Below are positions 31,562-40,807 of a DNA stretch of 64,000 nt, in pieces. Under the pieces are notes generated by a model that searched no databases, was not told where the DNA came from, and saw nothing but the letters and a program-made list of their open reading frames with translations. Source of the DNA: Variovorax sp. YR216 (GTDB lineage: Bacteria > Pseudomonadota > Gammaproteobacteria > Burkholderiales > Burkholderiaceae_C); NCBI RefSeq assembly GCF_900107745.1, contig NZ_FNRO01000008.1, positions 1 to 64,000 on the forward strand, read 5' to 3'. Both the position numbers and the translations under genes were made by a program. The stretch's first letter is position 1; each line of letters begins with the position of its first letter.

Positions 31562-32386
31562 TCAGGCCTTGGCGGCTTCAAGCGCGTCGCGGGTGCGCGT
31601 GGCCTCGCGGCGCGCGGCTTCGGCGAAGTCGTCGCCCGCAGAGGCGTAGCAGATCGCGCGCGACGAATTGACCACGATCGGCGCGTCTGCACGCCACCCG
31701 GCGCGGACGGTCGCGACCGCATCGCCGCCCTGCGCGCCGACGCCCGGAATCAGCAGCGGCACGGTCGGGGCGAGCGCGCGGACGCGCTCGATCTCGTTGG
31801 GATAGGTCGCGCCGACCACGAGCCCGAGCTGGCCGTTGAGGTTCCACGGGCCCTGTGCCAGCTTCGCGACGTGCTCGTACAGGAAAGGCTCCCCCGGTAC
31901 GCCAGCCAGGCGCTGGCCCTGCAGATCGGAGCCGCCAGGATTGCTGGTGCGGCACAGCAGGAAGGCGCCCTTTCCTTCAAAGCGCAGGTAGGGCTCGACC
32001 GAATCGAAACCCATGAAGGGCGACAGCGTGACTGCATCGGCGCCGTAACGCTCGAAGGCTTCGCGCGCGTACTGCTCGGCGGTGGACCCGATGTCGCCGC
32101 GCTTGGCGTCGAGAATGGTCGGCACCTGCGGCGCGTTTCGGCGCATGTGCTCCATGAGCTTTTCGAGCTGGTCTTCGGCGCGATGGGCGGCGAAGTAGGC
32201 GATCTGCGGCTTGAACGCGATGGCCAGGTCGGCGGTCGCATCGACGATGCGGGCGCAGAAGTCGTAGATCTTGCTGGCGTCACCCTTGAGATGGGCGGGG
32301 AATTTCGTCGGCTCGGGGTCGAGCCCGACGCACAGCAGCGAGCCGTTCTGGCGCTCGGCGGCGCGCAGCTTGTCCAGGAAGGTCAT
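31562..32386 (-). CDS. pyrF: Orotidine 5-prime-phosphate decarboxylase
   Basis: It makes UMP from OMP in pyrimidine synthesis. The 274-residue length fits the longer PyrF subtype of beta-proteobacteria. Visible motifs are LLCVGLDPEPTKFP at the N-terminus, FKPQIAYF, the catalytic LDAKRGDIGSTA and the phosphate-binding IPGVGAQGGD. ATG 32386 gives the canonical start MTFLDKLRAAE. The frame is open far upstream but overlaps the next gene there. It is 10 bases downstream of the UDG-like gene. Confidence 0.97.
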   Translation of the reverse strand: MTFLDKLRAAERQNGSLLCVGLDPEPTKFPAHLKGDASKIYDFCARIVDATADLAIAFKPQIAYFAAHRAEDQLEKLMEHMRRNAPQVPTILDAKRGDIGSTAEQYAREAFERYGADAVTLSPFMGFDSVEPYLRFEGKGAFLLCRTSNPGGSDLQGQRLAGVPGEPFLYEHVAKLAQGPWNLNGQLGLVVGATYPNEIERVRALAPTVPLLIPGVGAQGGDAVATVRAGWRADAPIVVNSSRAICYASAGDDFAEAARREATRTRDALEAAKA

Positions 32387-32396
32387 GGGCAGGATT

Positions 32397-33155
32397 TTAG
32401 TGAGCGCCCCGGGAGAGCTCTTCTGCGGCAAGGCAGAGGTCGGCCCAGGCGCGAGCCTTGTCCGCCGGATTGCGCAGCAGGTAGGCCGGGTGATAGGAGG
32501 CAACGACGGGCGCATCGAACCCCGGCAGCATCGCAGCGGGCAGTGCGCGTCCGCGCAGCTTGCCGAGCGGATCGCCACTCTGGAGCAGGCTCTGCGCGGC
32601 CAACGGCCCCAACGCGAGCACGAGGCGTGGCGCGAGCGCATCGGCGCTTTCGGCGAAGACTTCGCCGAGCGGCCGTGGGCTGCCCTGCTGGCCCGAAGCG
32701 ACGCCCCGATGCGTGCGCAACAGATGCACCGGCGTCGCGCCGGCGTGAAGCTCAAGCGCGCGCAGCATGTTGTCGAGCAGCCGGCCAGCGTCGCTCGCGA
32801 AGGGTTCGCCATGGCGCCCGTCGAGTTCCGGCGGCATGTCGGCGATGACGAGCCAACCGCCTTTGGCCATGGCCTCGCCACCGTAGAGATGCTGCGGCGC
32901 GTCGGCGAGCACGGTGGCGCCGTGCGTCGGCGCAATCGGTGCGCGCGCGGGCGCCGTCGGCGCAGGGGACACGGCCGGGCGTGCAGCCCGGACGGGCGCG
33001 GGATCGCGTTCGGCCGGCGCTTCGATCGGTTCCTCCACCGGCACGGCGGCAGGCGCCTCGGCCGCGACGGCCGGCACATCGCCCGCCCCTTCCTTGGGCC
33101 ACCAGAAAAGCTTGATGCCCATTTCTTCGAGCATCGCGCGCTGCCGGGGCGTCAT
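32397..33155 (-). CDS. Uracil-DNA glycosylase superfamily protein, degenerate family 4 type
   Basis: The 252-residue protein has a variable Pro/Ala-rich segment (about 25-80) and a C-terminal UDG fold. The late motif SYHPAYLLRNP (220-230) matches motif 3 of family 4 UDGs. The first motif, normally GEAPG..ED, reads IADMPPELD (105-112) before GEPFASDAGRLLDNML. The only cysteine is Cys241, so the 4Fe-4S cluster of family 4 is absent. Uracil excision is therefore doubtful. It overlaps rimI by four bases and is next to tsaB, a common beta-proteobacterial arrangement. Confidence 0.75.
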   Translation of the reverse strand: MTPRQRAMLEEMGIKLFWWPKEGAGDVPAVAAEAPAAVPVEEPIEAPAERDPAPVRAARPAVSPAPTAPARAPIAPTHGATVLADAPQHLYGGEAMAKGGWLVIADMPPELDGRHGEPFASDAGRLLDNMLRALELHAGATPVHLLRTHRGVASGQQGSPRPLGEVFAESADALAPRLVLALGPLAAQSLLQSGDPLGKLRGRALPAAMLPGFDAPVVASYHPAYLLRNPADKARAWADLCLAAEELSRGAH

Positions 33156-33733
33156 GCCAACCCTCCCCATGCGCTGTTGGATTCGTTGAGTCGCAGGCTC
33201 ATGACGACCGCGTCCTCGCGCGCGTTGACATGCGCCGGGTAGTAGCCCTTGCGGATGCCGACGCGCCGAAAGCCGTTGCGCTCGTAGATGGCAAGCGCGC
33301 GATGGTTGCTCGCGCGCACTTCCAGCCACAGCCACTGTGCGTTCTGCGCCCGCGACCAGCCCTCCAGCGCTTCGAGCATCAGCGGCGCCCATCCCTGGCG
33401 CTGAAAAGCAGGCGCGACGGTGATGTTGAGCAGATGCACTTCGTCCACGCCCTTCATGGCGACGAAGTAGCCGATGATGGTCTCGGGGGCCGGTCGCGAG
33501 AGCGCGCGGCTCAGCAATGCGCGCGCACCGCGCGGCTGGGCCGATGCGTCGCCCTCTGCCGCCGGGCCGACCAGGCACTGGCAGTGATAGCCAGCCGCCA
33601 GCGAGTCGATGAAGTTGGCCGGCGTCCACGGGTGCGTATAGGCCATCTGCTCGATCGCGCAGACGGCGGGGATGCGCTCGACCGTCATCGGTTCGAGCCG
33701 GGCTTCACGCGACTGAAGAAGAACTGCACTCAT
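33152..33733 (-). CDS. rimI: Ribosomal protein S18-alanine N-acetyltransferase
   Basis: The 193-residue GNAT acetyltransferase has the acetyl-CoA site in LNITVAPAFQRQGWAPLMLEALE, WLEVRASNHRALAIYERNGFRRVGIRKGYY and an IEQMAYTHPWTPANF N-terminal segment typical of RimI. A roughly 25-residue Ala/Arg-rich insertion follows strand 2 (GPAAEGDASAQPRGARALL...). It is translationally coupled to tsaB (4-base overlap) and to the UDG-like gene, matching the known tsaB-rimI pairing. Confidence 0.93.
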   Translation of the reverse strand: MSAVLLQSREARLEPMTVERIPAVCAIEQMAYTHPWTPANFIDSLAAGYHCQCLVGPAAEGDASAQPRGARALLSRALSRPAPETIIGYFVAMKGVDEVHLLNITVAPAFQRQGWAPLMLEALEGWSRAQNAQWLWLEVRASNHRALAIYERNGFRRVGIRKGYYPAHVNAREDAVVMSLRLNESNSAWGGLA

Positions 33734-34422
33734 GGCTGGTTGGCGGCGGCCGCCTTGATGGCGGCGCGCTCCTCGGTGGTCTGCGCCACTTTATCGCGAA
33801 CGTAGAGAGGCCATGCGTCGGCCGGCGCGACGGTGCGGCCCGCCGCGAGCAGGGCCGGCGCAAGACGGAGCATCGCGGCAGCCGTTGGCAGCACCGCGTG
33901 CCGCTCCGCCGCGCGCGGCAGGCGGTCGCCGTAGGCAGCGAAGGCATTGCCGGCGAGCGCCCAGCCGGGGGGCACGACCACGTTCTCGGGCTCGAGCAGG
34001 TCCGGCTCGCTGGTCGCGACTTCGACGCCGAGGTCGTAGCAGGCCGTGTAGACCTGGTCCATCCGCGCATCGAGCACCGCGACCACCTGCTGCGCGCCGA
34101 AGCGATGGCGGGCTTCTTCCGCGACCGCATGCAGCGTGTCGATCGGCAGCAGCCGCAACCCGGCGCCGTAGCCCAGTCCCTGGGCCACCGAACAGGCGGT
34201 GCGCAGGCCGGTGAAGGATCCCGGCCCGCGCCCGAAGGCGATCGCATCGAGCTCGCGCAGCACGAGGCCGGCCTCGCCGAGCAGTTTCTGGATCAGCGGG
34301 ATCAGCGTCGACGACGACTGCGCGCCACCGTCGCCGGTGTGCTCGAGCAGCAGGTCGCCATGGCGCACCGCGATCGAGAGTGTCTCGGTGCTGGTGTCGA
34401 AGGCCAGCAGCTTGTCAGGCAT
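33730..34422 (-). CDS. tsaB: tRNA t6A biosynthesis protein TsaB
   Basis: TsaB partners TsaD in making the t6A37 tRNA modification. The 230-residue protein has the ASKHA-type N-terminus LLAFDTSTETLSIAV and the family signature AIAFGRGPGSFTGLRTACSVAQGLGYG. Its start overlaps the end of the EamA transporter gene by 8 bases, and its stop overlaps rimI. The Sua5/TsaC2 enzyme of the same pathway is also in the window at 38634. Confidence 0.95.
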   Translation of the reverse strand: MPDKLLAFDTSTETLSIAVRHGDLLLEHTGDGGAQSSSTLIPLIQKLLGEAGLVLRELDAIAFGRGPGSFTGLRTACSVAQGLGYGAGLRLLPIDTLHAVAEEARHRFGAQQVVAVLDARMDQVYTACYDLGVEVATSEPDLLEPENVVVPPGWALAGNAFAAYGDRLPRAAERHAVLPTAAAMLRLAPALLAAGRTVAPADAWPLYVRDKVAQTTEERAAIKAAAANQP

Positions 34423-35413
34423 CGGCGCCGCCTCCTGCCGTGCGTGCCCGCACGGGTGCCTGTGGCAGCGCACCCGCCCGGACGCGCTGCACGCCGAACA
34501 CGATGCCGGCCGTCACCAGCATCAGCCCCGCGATGAGATTCCATTGCAGCGGCTCGCCCAGGAACACGACCGCGCCGAGCGCGGACAGCCCCGGCACCAG
34601 CGCCGTGATCATGGTGGTGCGCACCGGCCCGAAGTACTGGACCATCCGCGTGAAGGTGATGCCCGAGATCACCACCGACCCGATGCCCTGGAAGACCATC
34701 TGGAACGCGATCTCGCCCACCGGCGCGGTGGCGAGGTGGCTCGTGATCACGCCCGTTGCCGCGAGCAGCGTGTAGACCGGCACGTAGGTCACGAAGGCGA
34801 AAACGGTGATCGCGATGGTCGCGCGCACTGCGTCGAGGCTGTGCTTGCGCACCACCACGCTGTACGACGCCCAGCAGAACGCGGCGCTCATGAAGAGCAG
34901 GTCGCCTTTCCAGATGACCCCGCCCTCGAGCGCATGGAGCAGGCTCCCGCCGCCGACGAAGAAATCGCCCAGCACGATCAGCAGCAGGCCGAGTGCGCGG
35001 CCCGGGGTGATGCGGTCGTGCAGCACGATGGCCGCGAGCAGCGCGGTCCACAGCGGCAGGCTGCCGGGCAGGAGCACCGAGGCGTGGGTCGCCGGGGCGA
35101 AGAAGAAGCCGCTGTAGGCCAGCAGCGCGTAGGCGAGCCCGCCGAAGATGCCGGCGGTCGCGGTGATACGAAGCGAAACCGGCGACAGGCCGAACATCGA
35201 GCAGCGCGCCGGATCGCGGTCGCGCGCGACGATCCAGGCACCCCAGGGGATCAGCACCAGGCTGGCGCCGCAGATGCGTGCAAAGGCGATGTCGAACGGC
35301 GTCAGCGACCGGCCTGCGGAGGCGCGCGCGATCACGATGAAGGCGGTCCAGACCAGGACTGTGACGATGGCCGCGCCCAAACCGATGGTGCGAGGGGAAA
35401 AACGGGGGGGCAT
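34415..35413 (-). CDS. EamA/DMT-family membrane transporter
   Basis: The 332-residue protein shows about ten hydrophobic segments arranged as two EamA repeats. Each repeat ends with a Pro-Gly containing helix pair (THASVLLPGSLPLWTALLA and MITALVPGLSALGAVVFLGEP). Drug/metabolite transporters export amino acids, sugars or other metabolites; nothing indicates the substrate. It overlaps tsaB by 8 bases, so it is the first gene of the tsaB-rimI-UDG-pyrF run. Copy C of the dispersed repeat lies just upstream. Confidence 0.88.
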   Translation of the reverse strand: MPPRFSPRTIGLGAAIVTVLVWTAFIVIARASAGRSLTPFDIAFARICGASLVLIPWGAWIVARDRDPARCSMFGLSPVSLRITATAGIFGGLAYALLAYSGFFFAPATHASVLLPGSLPLWTALLAAIVLHDRITPGRALGLLLIVLGDFFVGGGSLLHALEGGVIWKGDLLFMSAAFCWASYSVVVRKHSLDAVRATIAITVFAFVTYVPVYTLLAATGVITSHLATAPVGEIAFQMVFQGIGSVVISGITFTRMVQYFGPVRTTMITALVPGLSALGAVVFLGEPLQWNLIAGLMLVTAGIVFGVQRVRAGALPQAPVRARTAGGGADA

Positions 35414-35428
35414 CGAAAGATTATCGGG

Positions 35429-35513
35429 TCACCCCCAGGCTCGCGCACTTCGTGTCGCTCTCCACCCCCCTTCCAGGGGGCAACCCCGGCGCCCCGGCAA
35501 AGCCGGTTCCGCG
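35429..35513 (-). repeat. Dispersed intergenic repeat, copy C
   Basis: Read on the minus strand it starts CGCGGAACCGGCTTTGCCGG, then a GCCCCCTGG..AGGGGGG hairpin, then GACACGAAGTGCGCGAGCC and TGGGGGTGA. It occupies most of the divergent gap between the EamA gene and dacB, so promoters for both lie in or beside it. Confidence 0.85.
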
Positions 35514-35547
35514 GGGTTCCTGGTACAGGGGTCGGGATAATCTGCCG

Positions 35548-36972
35548 ATGTCTTTTGCCTCCCGACTTCTCGCCCGCAGCTTCGGGCTGCTTCTTGCATT
35601 TGCCGCCCTCACGCCAGGGCTCGCCGGCGCGCAGCCCCTTCCGCCGGAAGTCGACGCCGCACTGGCCCGCGCCAAGGTGCCGCGCGATTCGGTGACGATG
35701 CTGGTGGCCGACGCGGACGGCGTCCGTCCGCCTCGGCTTGCATGGCGTTCGCAGACGCAGGTCAACCCGGCGTCGATCATGAAGCTGGTCACCACTTATG
35801 CGGCGCTCGACCTGCTCGGGCCGGCATTCGTCTGGACCACGCCGGTCTACGTGGACGGCCCGGTGCGCAACGGCGTGCTCGAAGGCAATCTCTACATCCG
35901 CGGCCAGGGCGACCCCAAGCTGGTGATCGAAAGGCTGTGGCTGCTGTTGCGGCGGGTGCAGGGAATGGGCATCCAGAGCATCGACGGCGACATCGTGCTC
36001 GACCGCAGCGCGTTCGAGGTGCCCGACATCGATCCCTTCGCCTTCGACGGCGAAGGCCTGCGCCCCTACAACGCCGCACCGGATGCGCTGCTTGTCAACT
36101 TCAAATCGGTGGTGATGACCTTCGTGCCAAACCGCGCGACGCAGGCCGCGCAAGTGACGTACGAGCCCCCGCTCGCGGGCGTGGCGATGCAGGCCACGGT
36201 GCCGCTGTCGGCCGGCGAATGCAACGACTGGCGCACGAGCCTGGGCGGCGATTTCAACGACCCGGCGCGCATCGGCTTCACCGGCAGCTTCCCGGCGGCC
36301 TGCGGCGAGAAGGAATGGCCCGTGGCCTATTCGAATCCGCGCAGCTATGCCGCGCGCGCGATCGGCGGCCTGTGGATCGAGATGGGCGGACGCATCAAGG
36401 GGGTCGTGCGCGAAGGCCGGGTGCCGGCGGAACTGCGGCCGGCGTTCGAGCTGAGCTCGCCGCCGCTCGCCGAGGTCATCCGCGACATCAACAAGTACAG
36501 CAACAACGTGATGGCGCAGCAGCTCTTCCTGACGCTGGGCCTCCAGCAGAAGCGGCGCGGCAGCTTCGAGACCGCGCGCGCCACGGTGCGCCAGTGGTGG
36601 AACGACCGCATCGGCACCGGCGAGGGCCAGCCGGTGCTCGACAACGGCTCGGGCCGCTCGCGCGACGAGCGCATCACCTCGGCCGAGCTCGCGAAGATGC
36701 TGCAGATCGCATGGCGCTCGCCGTTGATGCCCGAGTTCGTCTCCTCGCTGCCCGCTTCGGGCGTGGACGGCACGCTGCGCAAGCGCGCGCTGCGCGGAGG
36801 CGGCGCGGCACATCTCAAGACCGGCACGCTGCGCGATGCCGCGGGCGTGGCCGGCTATGTGCATGCGGCGAGCGGGCGGCGCTACGTGGTGATCGCCATC
36901 GCCAACCATGCCAATGCGGTCGCCGCGCGTCCTGCCTTCGACGCGCTGGTCGATTGGGCCGCGCAGGACTGA
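35548..36972 (+). CDS. dacB: D-alanyl-D-alanine carboxypeptidase/endopeptidase (PBP4)
   Basis: This periplasmic serine enzyme trims or opens peptidoglycan cross-links. The 474-residue protein has a signal peptide ending ..GLAGAQP and the three penicillin-binding motifs: S-I-M-K with Ser76-Lys79, S-N-N in INKYSNNVMAQQL and K-T-G in HLKTGTLRDAAGVAGY. The long insert between motifs 1 and 2 (about 100-300) is typical of the S13 peptidase family. ATG 35548 was chosen because the signal peptide starts there. Confidence 0.96.
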   Translation: MSFASRLLARSFGLLLAFAALTPGLAGAQPLPPEVDAALARAKVPRDSVTMLVADADGVRPPRLAWRSQTQVNPASIMKLVTTYAALDLLGPAFVWTTPVYVDGPVRNGVLEGNLYIRGQGDPKLVIERLWLLLRRVQGMGIQSIDGDIVLDRSAFEVPDIDPFAFDGEGLRPYNAAPDALLVNFKSVVMTFVPNRATQAAQVTYEPPLAGVAMQATVPLSAGECNDWRTSLGGDFNDPARIGFTGSFPAACGEKEWPVAYSNPRSYAARAIGGLWIEMGGRIKGVVREGRVPAELRPAFELSSPPLAEVIRDINKYSNNVMAQQLFLTLGLQQKRRGSFETARATVRQWWNDRIGTGEGQPVLDNGSGRSRDERITSAELAKMLQIAWRSPLMPEFVSSLPASGVDGTLRKRALRGGGAAHLKTGTLRDAAGVAGYVHAASGRRYVVIAIANHANAVAARPAFDALVDWAAQD

Positions 36973-37076
36973 CCCGCCGCTGACCCCGCATGTGCAGGCA
37001 AGCCCTGCTTGCGCGCGTGACGGTGCCTGCCCAGAATGCCTCACCCTCGATTCCCCACAACGAAGGAGACACGCGA

Positions 37077-38627
37077 ATGAAGAGACTCACCGCCGCCGCG
37101 TTCGCAGGCACCGTGCTGATGCTTTCCGGATGCGGAGGTGGTGGAGGGGGCGGCGGGTTCTTCTTCCTGCCCAGCACCGCCGACACAGGACGTGGTTCGG
37201 TGGTGACGTCGCCGCCCTCGCAGACCGCATCGCTCTCGATTGCCCAACTCATCACCGTGCTCAACTCGACCGCGCAGGGCAAGTCGCTGATGCAGGTCGC
37301 CGGCACGCCCAAGTGCGGCTTCGACCTGCGCTACCTCGAATACCGGACCGTCGGCGGGCAAGGCGAGGCCACCAACGCGACGGCCGCGATCATGGTGCCG
37401 AACGGGGACGGTTCGGATTGCAGCGGGCCCCGTCCTGTCGTGCTCTACGCGCACGGCACCTCGCCCGCCCGCAACTACAACCTCGCGCAAATGACGGACT
37501 CGACCCAGCCGGCGGCCGGCGAGGGCCTGTTGGTCGCGGCCACCTTCGCCGCGCAGGGCTACATCGTGGTCGCGCCCAACTATGCGGGCTACGACAAGTC
37601 CACGCTGCCCTACCACCCCTACCTCAACGGCGACCAGCAGGGCAAGGACATGGTCGATGCGCTGACCGCGGCGCGCAAGACATTCGCGAGCATTTCCGCG
37701 TCCGACTCCGGGAAGCTGCTGATCACCGGCTACTCGCAGGGCGGCTACGTCGCGATGGCCGCGCACCGCGAGATGCAGGCCACGGGCAAGGCAGTGACCG
37801 CCTCGGCGCCGCTCTCCGCCCCGTCGGCGATCAGCCTCCTGGCGGACTACAGCTTCAGCGGCTGGCCCGCATTCGGGTCGACGCTGTTCACACCACTGCT
37901 CTCGACGAGCTGGCAGAAGCAGTTCGGCAATGTCTACACGGCCACCGGCGACATCTACGAGGCGCAATACGCCAACGGGATCGACACGCTGCTGCCGAGC
38001 AACACGCCGATCAACACCCTGTACGCGCAAGGCAAGCTGCCGCCGCTGGCGCTCTACCCGGCGAATGCGGTTCCGGGGCCGGTCGATCCTTCGCTGTCGA
38101 TCTTCTACGGCCCCAACAACCTGATCCGGCAAAGCTACCTGACGCAGGCCGCCAGCGACTTGCTGGCCAACCCCTGCCCGGGCAATGCGCTGCCGGCGAG
38201 CGCGGGTTCGCTCGGCACCAGCGCGCCGCTCAACTGCCAGCCGCTGCTCGGCTTCCGCAAGGCGGCGGTGGCGAACGATCTGCGCAACTGGCTGCCGACC
38301 CGGCCGATGATGATGTGCGGCGGCGCCAACGACCCGACGGTGAACTTCCTGAGCACGCGCGCGACGGCCGGGTACTTCACCGCACGCGGCATGTCCTCCA
38401 CGGCGCTGACGGTCGTCGATCTCGAGGATTCGAGCCGCACGGATGCCTTCTCGTCGGCGCGCGCAGGCTTCGCCACCGCGAAGGCGAATCTCGTGGCCTC
38501 GACGCCCGGTACGCCGGCAGACCAGGCCTCGGCGGTATTCCAGGCCTACCACAGCACACTGGTGCCGCCGTTCTGCCTGGCATCGGCCCGCGGCTTCTTC
38601 CAATCGGTGCTGGCGTCGAGCCTCTGA
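37077..38627 (+). CDS. Secreted lipase/esterase-like lipoprotein with poly-Gly linker
   Basis: The 516-residue protein starts with a lipoprotein signal; the lipobox LSGC has Cys19, followed by eight Gly and FFF. The catalytic part is an alpha/beta hydrolase with an HGT oxyanion segment (VVLYAHGTSP) and nucleophile G-Y-S-Q-G with Ser220. These match secretory lipases and related prolyl-oligopeptidase-like esterases. ATG 37077 has a strong AAGGAGA site seven bases upstream. It probably acts at the cell surface or in the periplasm; the substrate is unknown. Confidence 0.85.
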   Translation: MKRLTAAAFAGTVLMLSGCGGGGGGGGFFFLPSTADTGRGSVVTSPPSQTASLSIAQLITVLNSTAQGKSLMQVAGTPKCGFDLRYLEYRTVGGQGEATNATAAIMVPNGDGSDCSGPRPVVLYAHGTSPARNYNLAQMTDSTQPAAGEGLLVAATFAAQGYIVVAPNYAGYDKSTLPYHPYLNGDQQGKDMVDALTAARKTFASISASDSGKLLITGYSQGGYVAMAAHREMQATGKAVTASAPLSAPSAISLLADYSFSGWPAFGSTLFTPLLSTSWQKQFGNVYTATGDIYEAQYANGIDTLLPSNTPINTLYAQGKLPPLALYPANAVPGPVDPSLSIFYGPNNLIRQSYLTQAASDLLANPCPGNALPASAGSLGTSAPLNCQPLLGFRKAAVANDLRNWLPTRPMMMCGGANDPTVNFLSTRATAGYFTARGMSSTALTVVDLEDSSRTDAFSSARAGFATAKANLVASTPGTPADQASAVFQAYHSTLVPPFCLASARGFFQSVLASSL

Positions 38628-38633
38628 ACCCGC

Positions 38634-39635
38634 CTAGGCCTTCGCTGCGCGCTGGAGGCGGTCTCGGACGCCTTCCCACTCGTGGGTGTCGGGCGGGGTC
38701 TCGATCCAGATCAGCTTGACGCCTTCGGCGTCGAAGGCGCGCAGCACCGCGAAGAGCTGCTGCGCGGCGGCCGCGGCATCGTCGGGCATGCGTCGCATGA
38801 CGACGCGCTGGGAGCGGCTCTTGAGCGCGGTGCGCGACCACACCGCGAGGTGCGCCGCATTCGCGCCGAGCACGTCGAGACCAGCCTGCAGCGCCTTGGC
38901 ATCCATCAGCCGCACCTTGGCGCTCGGCGCGTAGTGCGCCTCCAGCGTGCCGGAGGCTCGCGGATCGGGCTGCGCGAGCGCTTCCTTGTCACGCAGCGCC
39001 TCGCCGCAGGCCGCTTCGACCTGTGCACGGGTGATGGCGCCGGGACGCAGCAGCACCGGCACGCCGCGGCTGCAGTCAACGATGGTGGATTCGATGCCGA
39101 CTTCGCACGGGCCGCCGTCGATCACGAGAAGCGCGTCGCCGAACTCGTCGCGCACATGCTGCGCGGTCGTGGGGCTCACGCGGCCGAAGCGGTTGGCGCT
39201 CGGGCCTGCGACGCCGTACACGCCGTGCTCGATGCATGCAGACAGCAGGGCTTGCGCCACCGGATGCGACGGACAGCGCACGCCGATGGTGTCCTGCCCG
39301 CCGGCAGCCGCCGTCGCCACGCCGGGCTGGCGGGCGACGATCAAGGTCAGAGGACCGGGCCAGAAAGCCTGGACCAGCTTCTGCGCGAAGAGCGGCAGCG
39401 GCTGGGCGAACCGGGACAGCGCATCGGTGCCTTGCGGTCCGGCCGGCACATGGACGATCAGCGGGTGGTCGCTCGGCCGGCCCTTGGCCGCGAAGATGCC
39501 GGCGACGGCCGCATCGCTGCCCGCATCGGCGCCGAGGCCGTAGACGGTTTCGGTCGGGAACGCGACCAGCCCTCCGGCTTCCAGGACGCGCGCGGCGTCC
39601 TCGATGGCGTCGGGGGACTGGCCGTCGCGGATCAT
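38634..39635 (-). CDS. tsaC2: L-threonylcarbamoyladenylate synthase, Sua5-type
   Basis: It makes threonylcarbamoyl-AMP for tRNA t6A. The 333-residue protein has the YrdC domain (about 5-200; GGLVAFPTETVYGLGADA, AAKGRPSDHPLIVHV, GPSANRFGRVSPTTA, ESTIVDC) and the extra C-terminal Sua5 domain beginning SGTLEAHYAPSAKVRL. The long form is called Sua5 or TsaC2. It starts five bases after the purK stop, continuing the purE-purK operon. Confidence 0.93.
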   Translation of the reverse strand: MIRDGQSPDAIEDAARVLEAGGLVAFPTETVYGLGADAGSDAAVAGIFAAKGRPSDHPLIVHVPAGPQGTDALSRFAQPLPLFAQKLVQAFWPGPLTLIVARQPGVATAAAGGQDTIGVRCPSHPVAQALLSACIEHGVYGVAGPSANRFGRVSPTTAQHVRDEFGDALLVIDGGPCEVGIESTIVDCSRGVPVLLRPGAITRAQVEAACGEALRDKEALAQPDPRASGTLEAHYAPSAKVRLMDAKALQAGLDVLGANAAHLAVWSRTALKSRSQRVVMRRMPDDAAAAAQQLFAVLRAFDAEGVKLIWIETPPDTHEWEGVRDRLQRAAKA

Positions 39636-39640
39636 CGCGC

Positions 39641-40807
39641 TCACTCGGAAAGCGGAATCGGCAGGCCCAGCACCGCGGCAGCGAAGTCGGCGGTGCTTCG
39701 GACCGCCTCGATGCTCTCGCCGGTGATGTTCAAGTGGCCCATCTTGCGCCCGCGGCGCGCCTCGGTCTTGCCGTACAGGTGCAGGTGCGTGCCGGGCAGC
39801 GCGAGCACATCGGCCCAGCGCGGCTCGACTGCTTCGCCGCCATCGACGAACCACAGGTCGCCAAGGAGATTCAGCATGATCGCGGCGCTGTGCTGGCGCG
39901 GCGGATTGAGCGGCAGCCCTGCAAGCGTGCGCACCTGCAGCTCGAACTGCGACACGTCGCAGGCGTCCATGGTCCAGTGGCCGCTGTTGTGCGGACGCGG
40001 GGCCATTTCGTTGACGACCAGCTTGCCGTCGGCGAGCACGAAGAATTCGACGCACAGCACGCCGATGTAGGAAAGGCCCTGGGCGATCGACCGCGCCGCG
40101 GAAATGGCGCGCTGCGCGGCCGCCTTGGGCATGTTGTCCGCGTAGACCTCGGTGACCGCGAGGATGCCGTCGCGGTGCAGGTTGCGCTGCGCCGGGAAAT
40201 TCACCATCTGCCCGTCCTCGCTGCGCGCGACGATCACGGAGCATTCGAAGTCCAGCGGCAGGAGCTTCTCGAGCACGCAGGCCACGCCGCCGGCATCGCT
40301 CCACGCGGCCTCGAGCTCGGCGCGGGTGGCGACGCGGCGCTGGCCCTTGCCGTCGTAGCCGAGGCGCGCGGTCTTGAGGATGCCGGGCAGCAGGTCCGAA
40401 GGCACCGCGGCGAGATGGTCGGCCGTCTCGATGACCGCATAGGGCGCGCAGTCGACGCCGCAGCGCACGAAATGGCCCTTTTCGCGGATGCGATCCTGCG
40501 CGATCGCGACGGCATCGGCCCCCGGCGAAACTGGCCGGGAGACGGCCAGGTGCTCGAGCGAGGGCGCGGGGACGTTCTCGAATTCGGTCGTGATGGCGTC
40601 GGACAGGCCAGCAAGCCGGGCGAGTCCGTCCACGTCGGTGTAGTCGGCGTGGATGTGGTGGTGGCTCACCCGGCCGGCGGGACTGTCGGCATCCGGATCG
40701 AGCACCGCCGTGAAGTAGCCCATCTGCTGGGCGGCATGCACGAACATCCGTCCGAGTTGCCCGCCGCCCATCACGCCCAGCGTGGCGCCCGGGAGAATGA
40801 CCGTCAC
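39641..40807 (-). CDS. purK: N5-carboxyaminoimidazole ribonucleotide synthase
   Basis: PurK uses ATP and bicarbonate to carboxylate AIR in purine synthesis. The 388-residue ATP-grasp protein starts ILPGATLGVMGGGQLGRMF and shows TTEFENVP, LKTARLGYDGKGQ and EMAPRPHNSGHWT. The start is GTG 40807, which overlaps the purE stop (GTGA), so the two genes are translationally coupled. Confidence 0.96.
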   Translation of the reverse strand: MTVILPGATLGVMGGGQLGRMFVHAAQQMGYFTAVLDPDADSPAGRVSHHHIHADYTDVDGLARLAGLSDAITTEFENVPAPSLEHLAVSRPVSPGADAVAIAQDRIREKGHFVRCGVDCAPYAVIETADHLAAVPSDLLPGILKTARLGYDGKGQRRVATRAELEAAWSDAGGVACVLEKLLPLDFECSVIVARSEDGQMVNFPAQRNLHRDGILAVTEVYADNMPKAAAQRAISAARSIAQGLSYIGVLCVEFFVLADGKLVVNEMAPRPHNSGHWTMDACDVSQFELQVRTLAGLPLNPPRQHSAAIMLNLLGDLWFVDGGEAVEPRWADVLALPGTHLHLYGKTEARRGRKMGHLNITGESIEAVRSTADFAAAVLGLPIPLSE

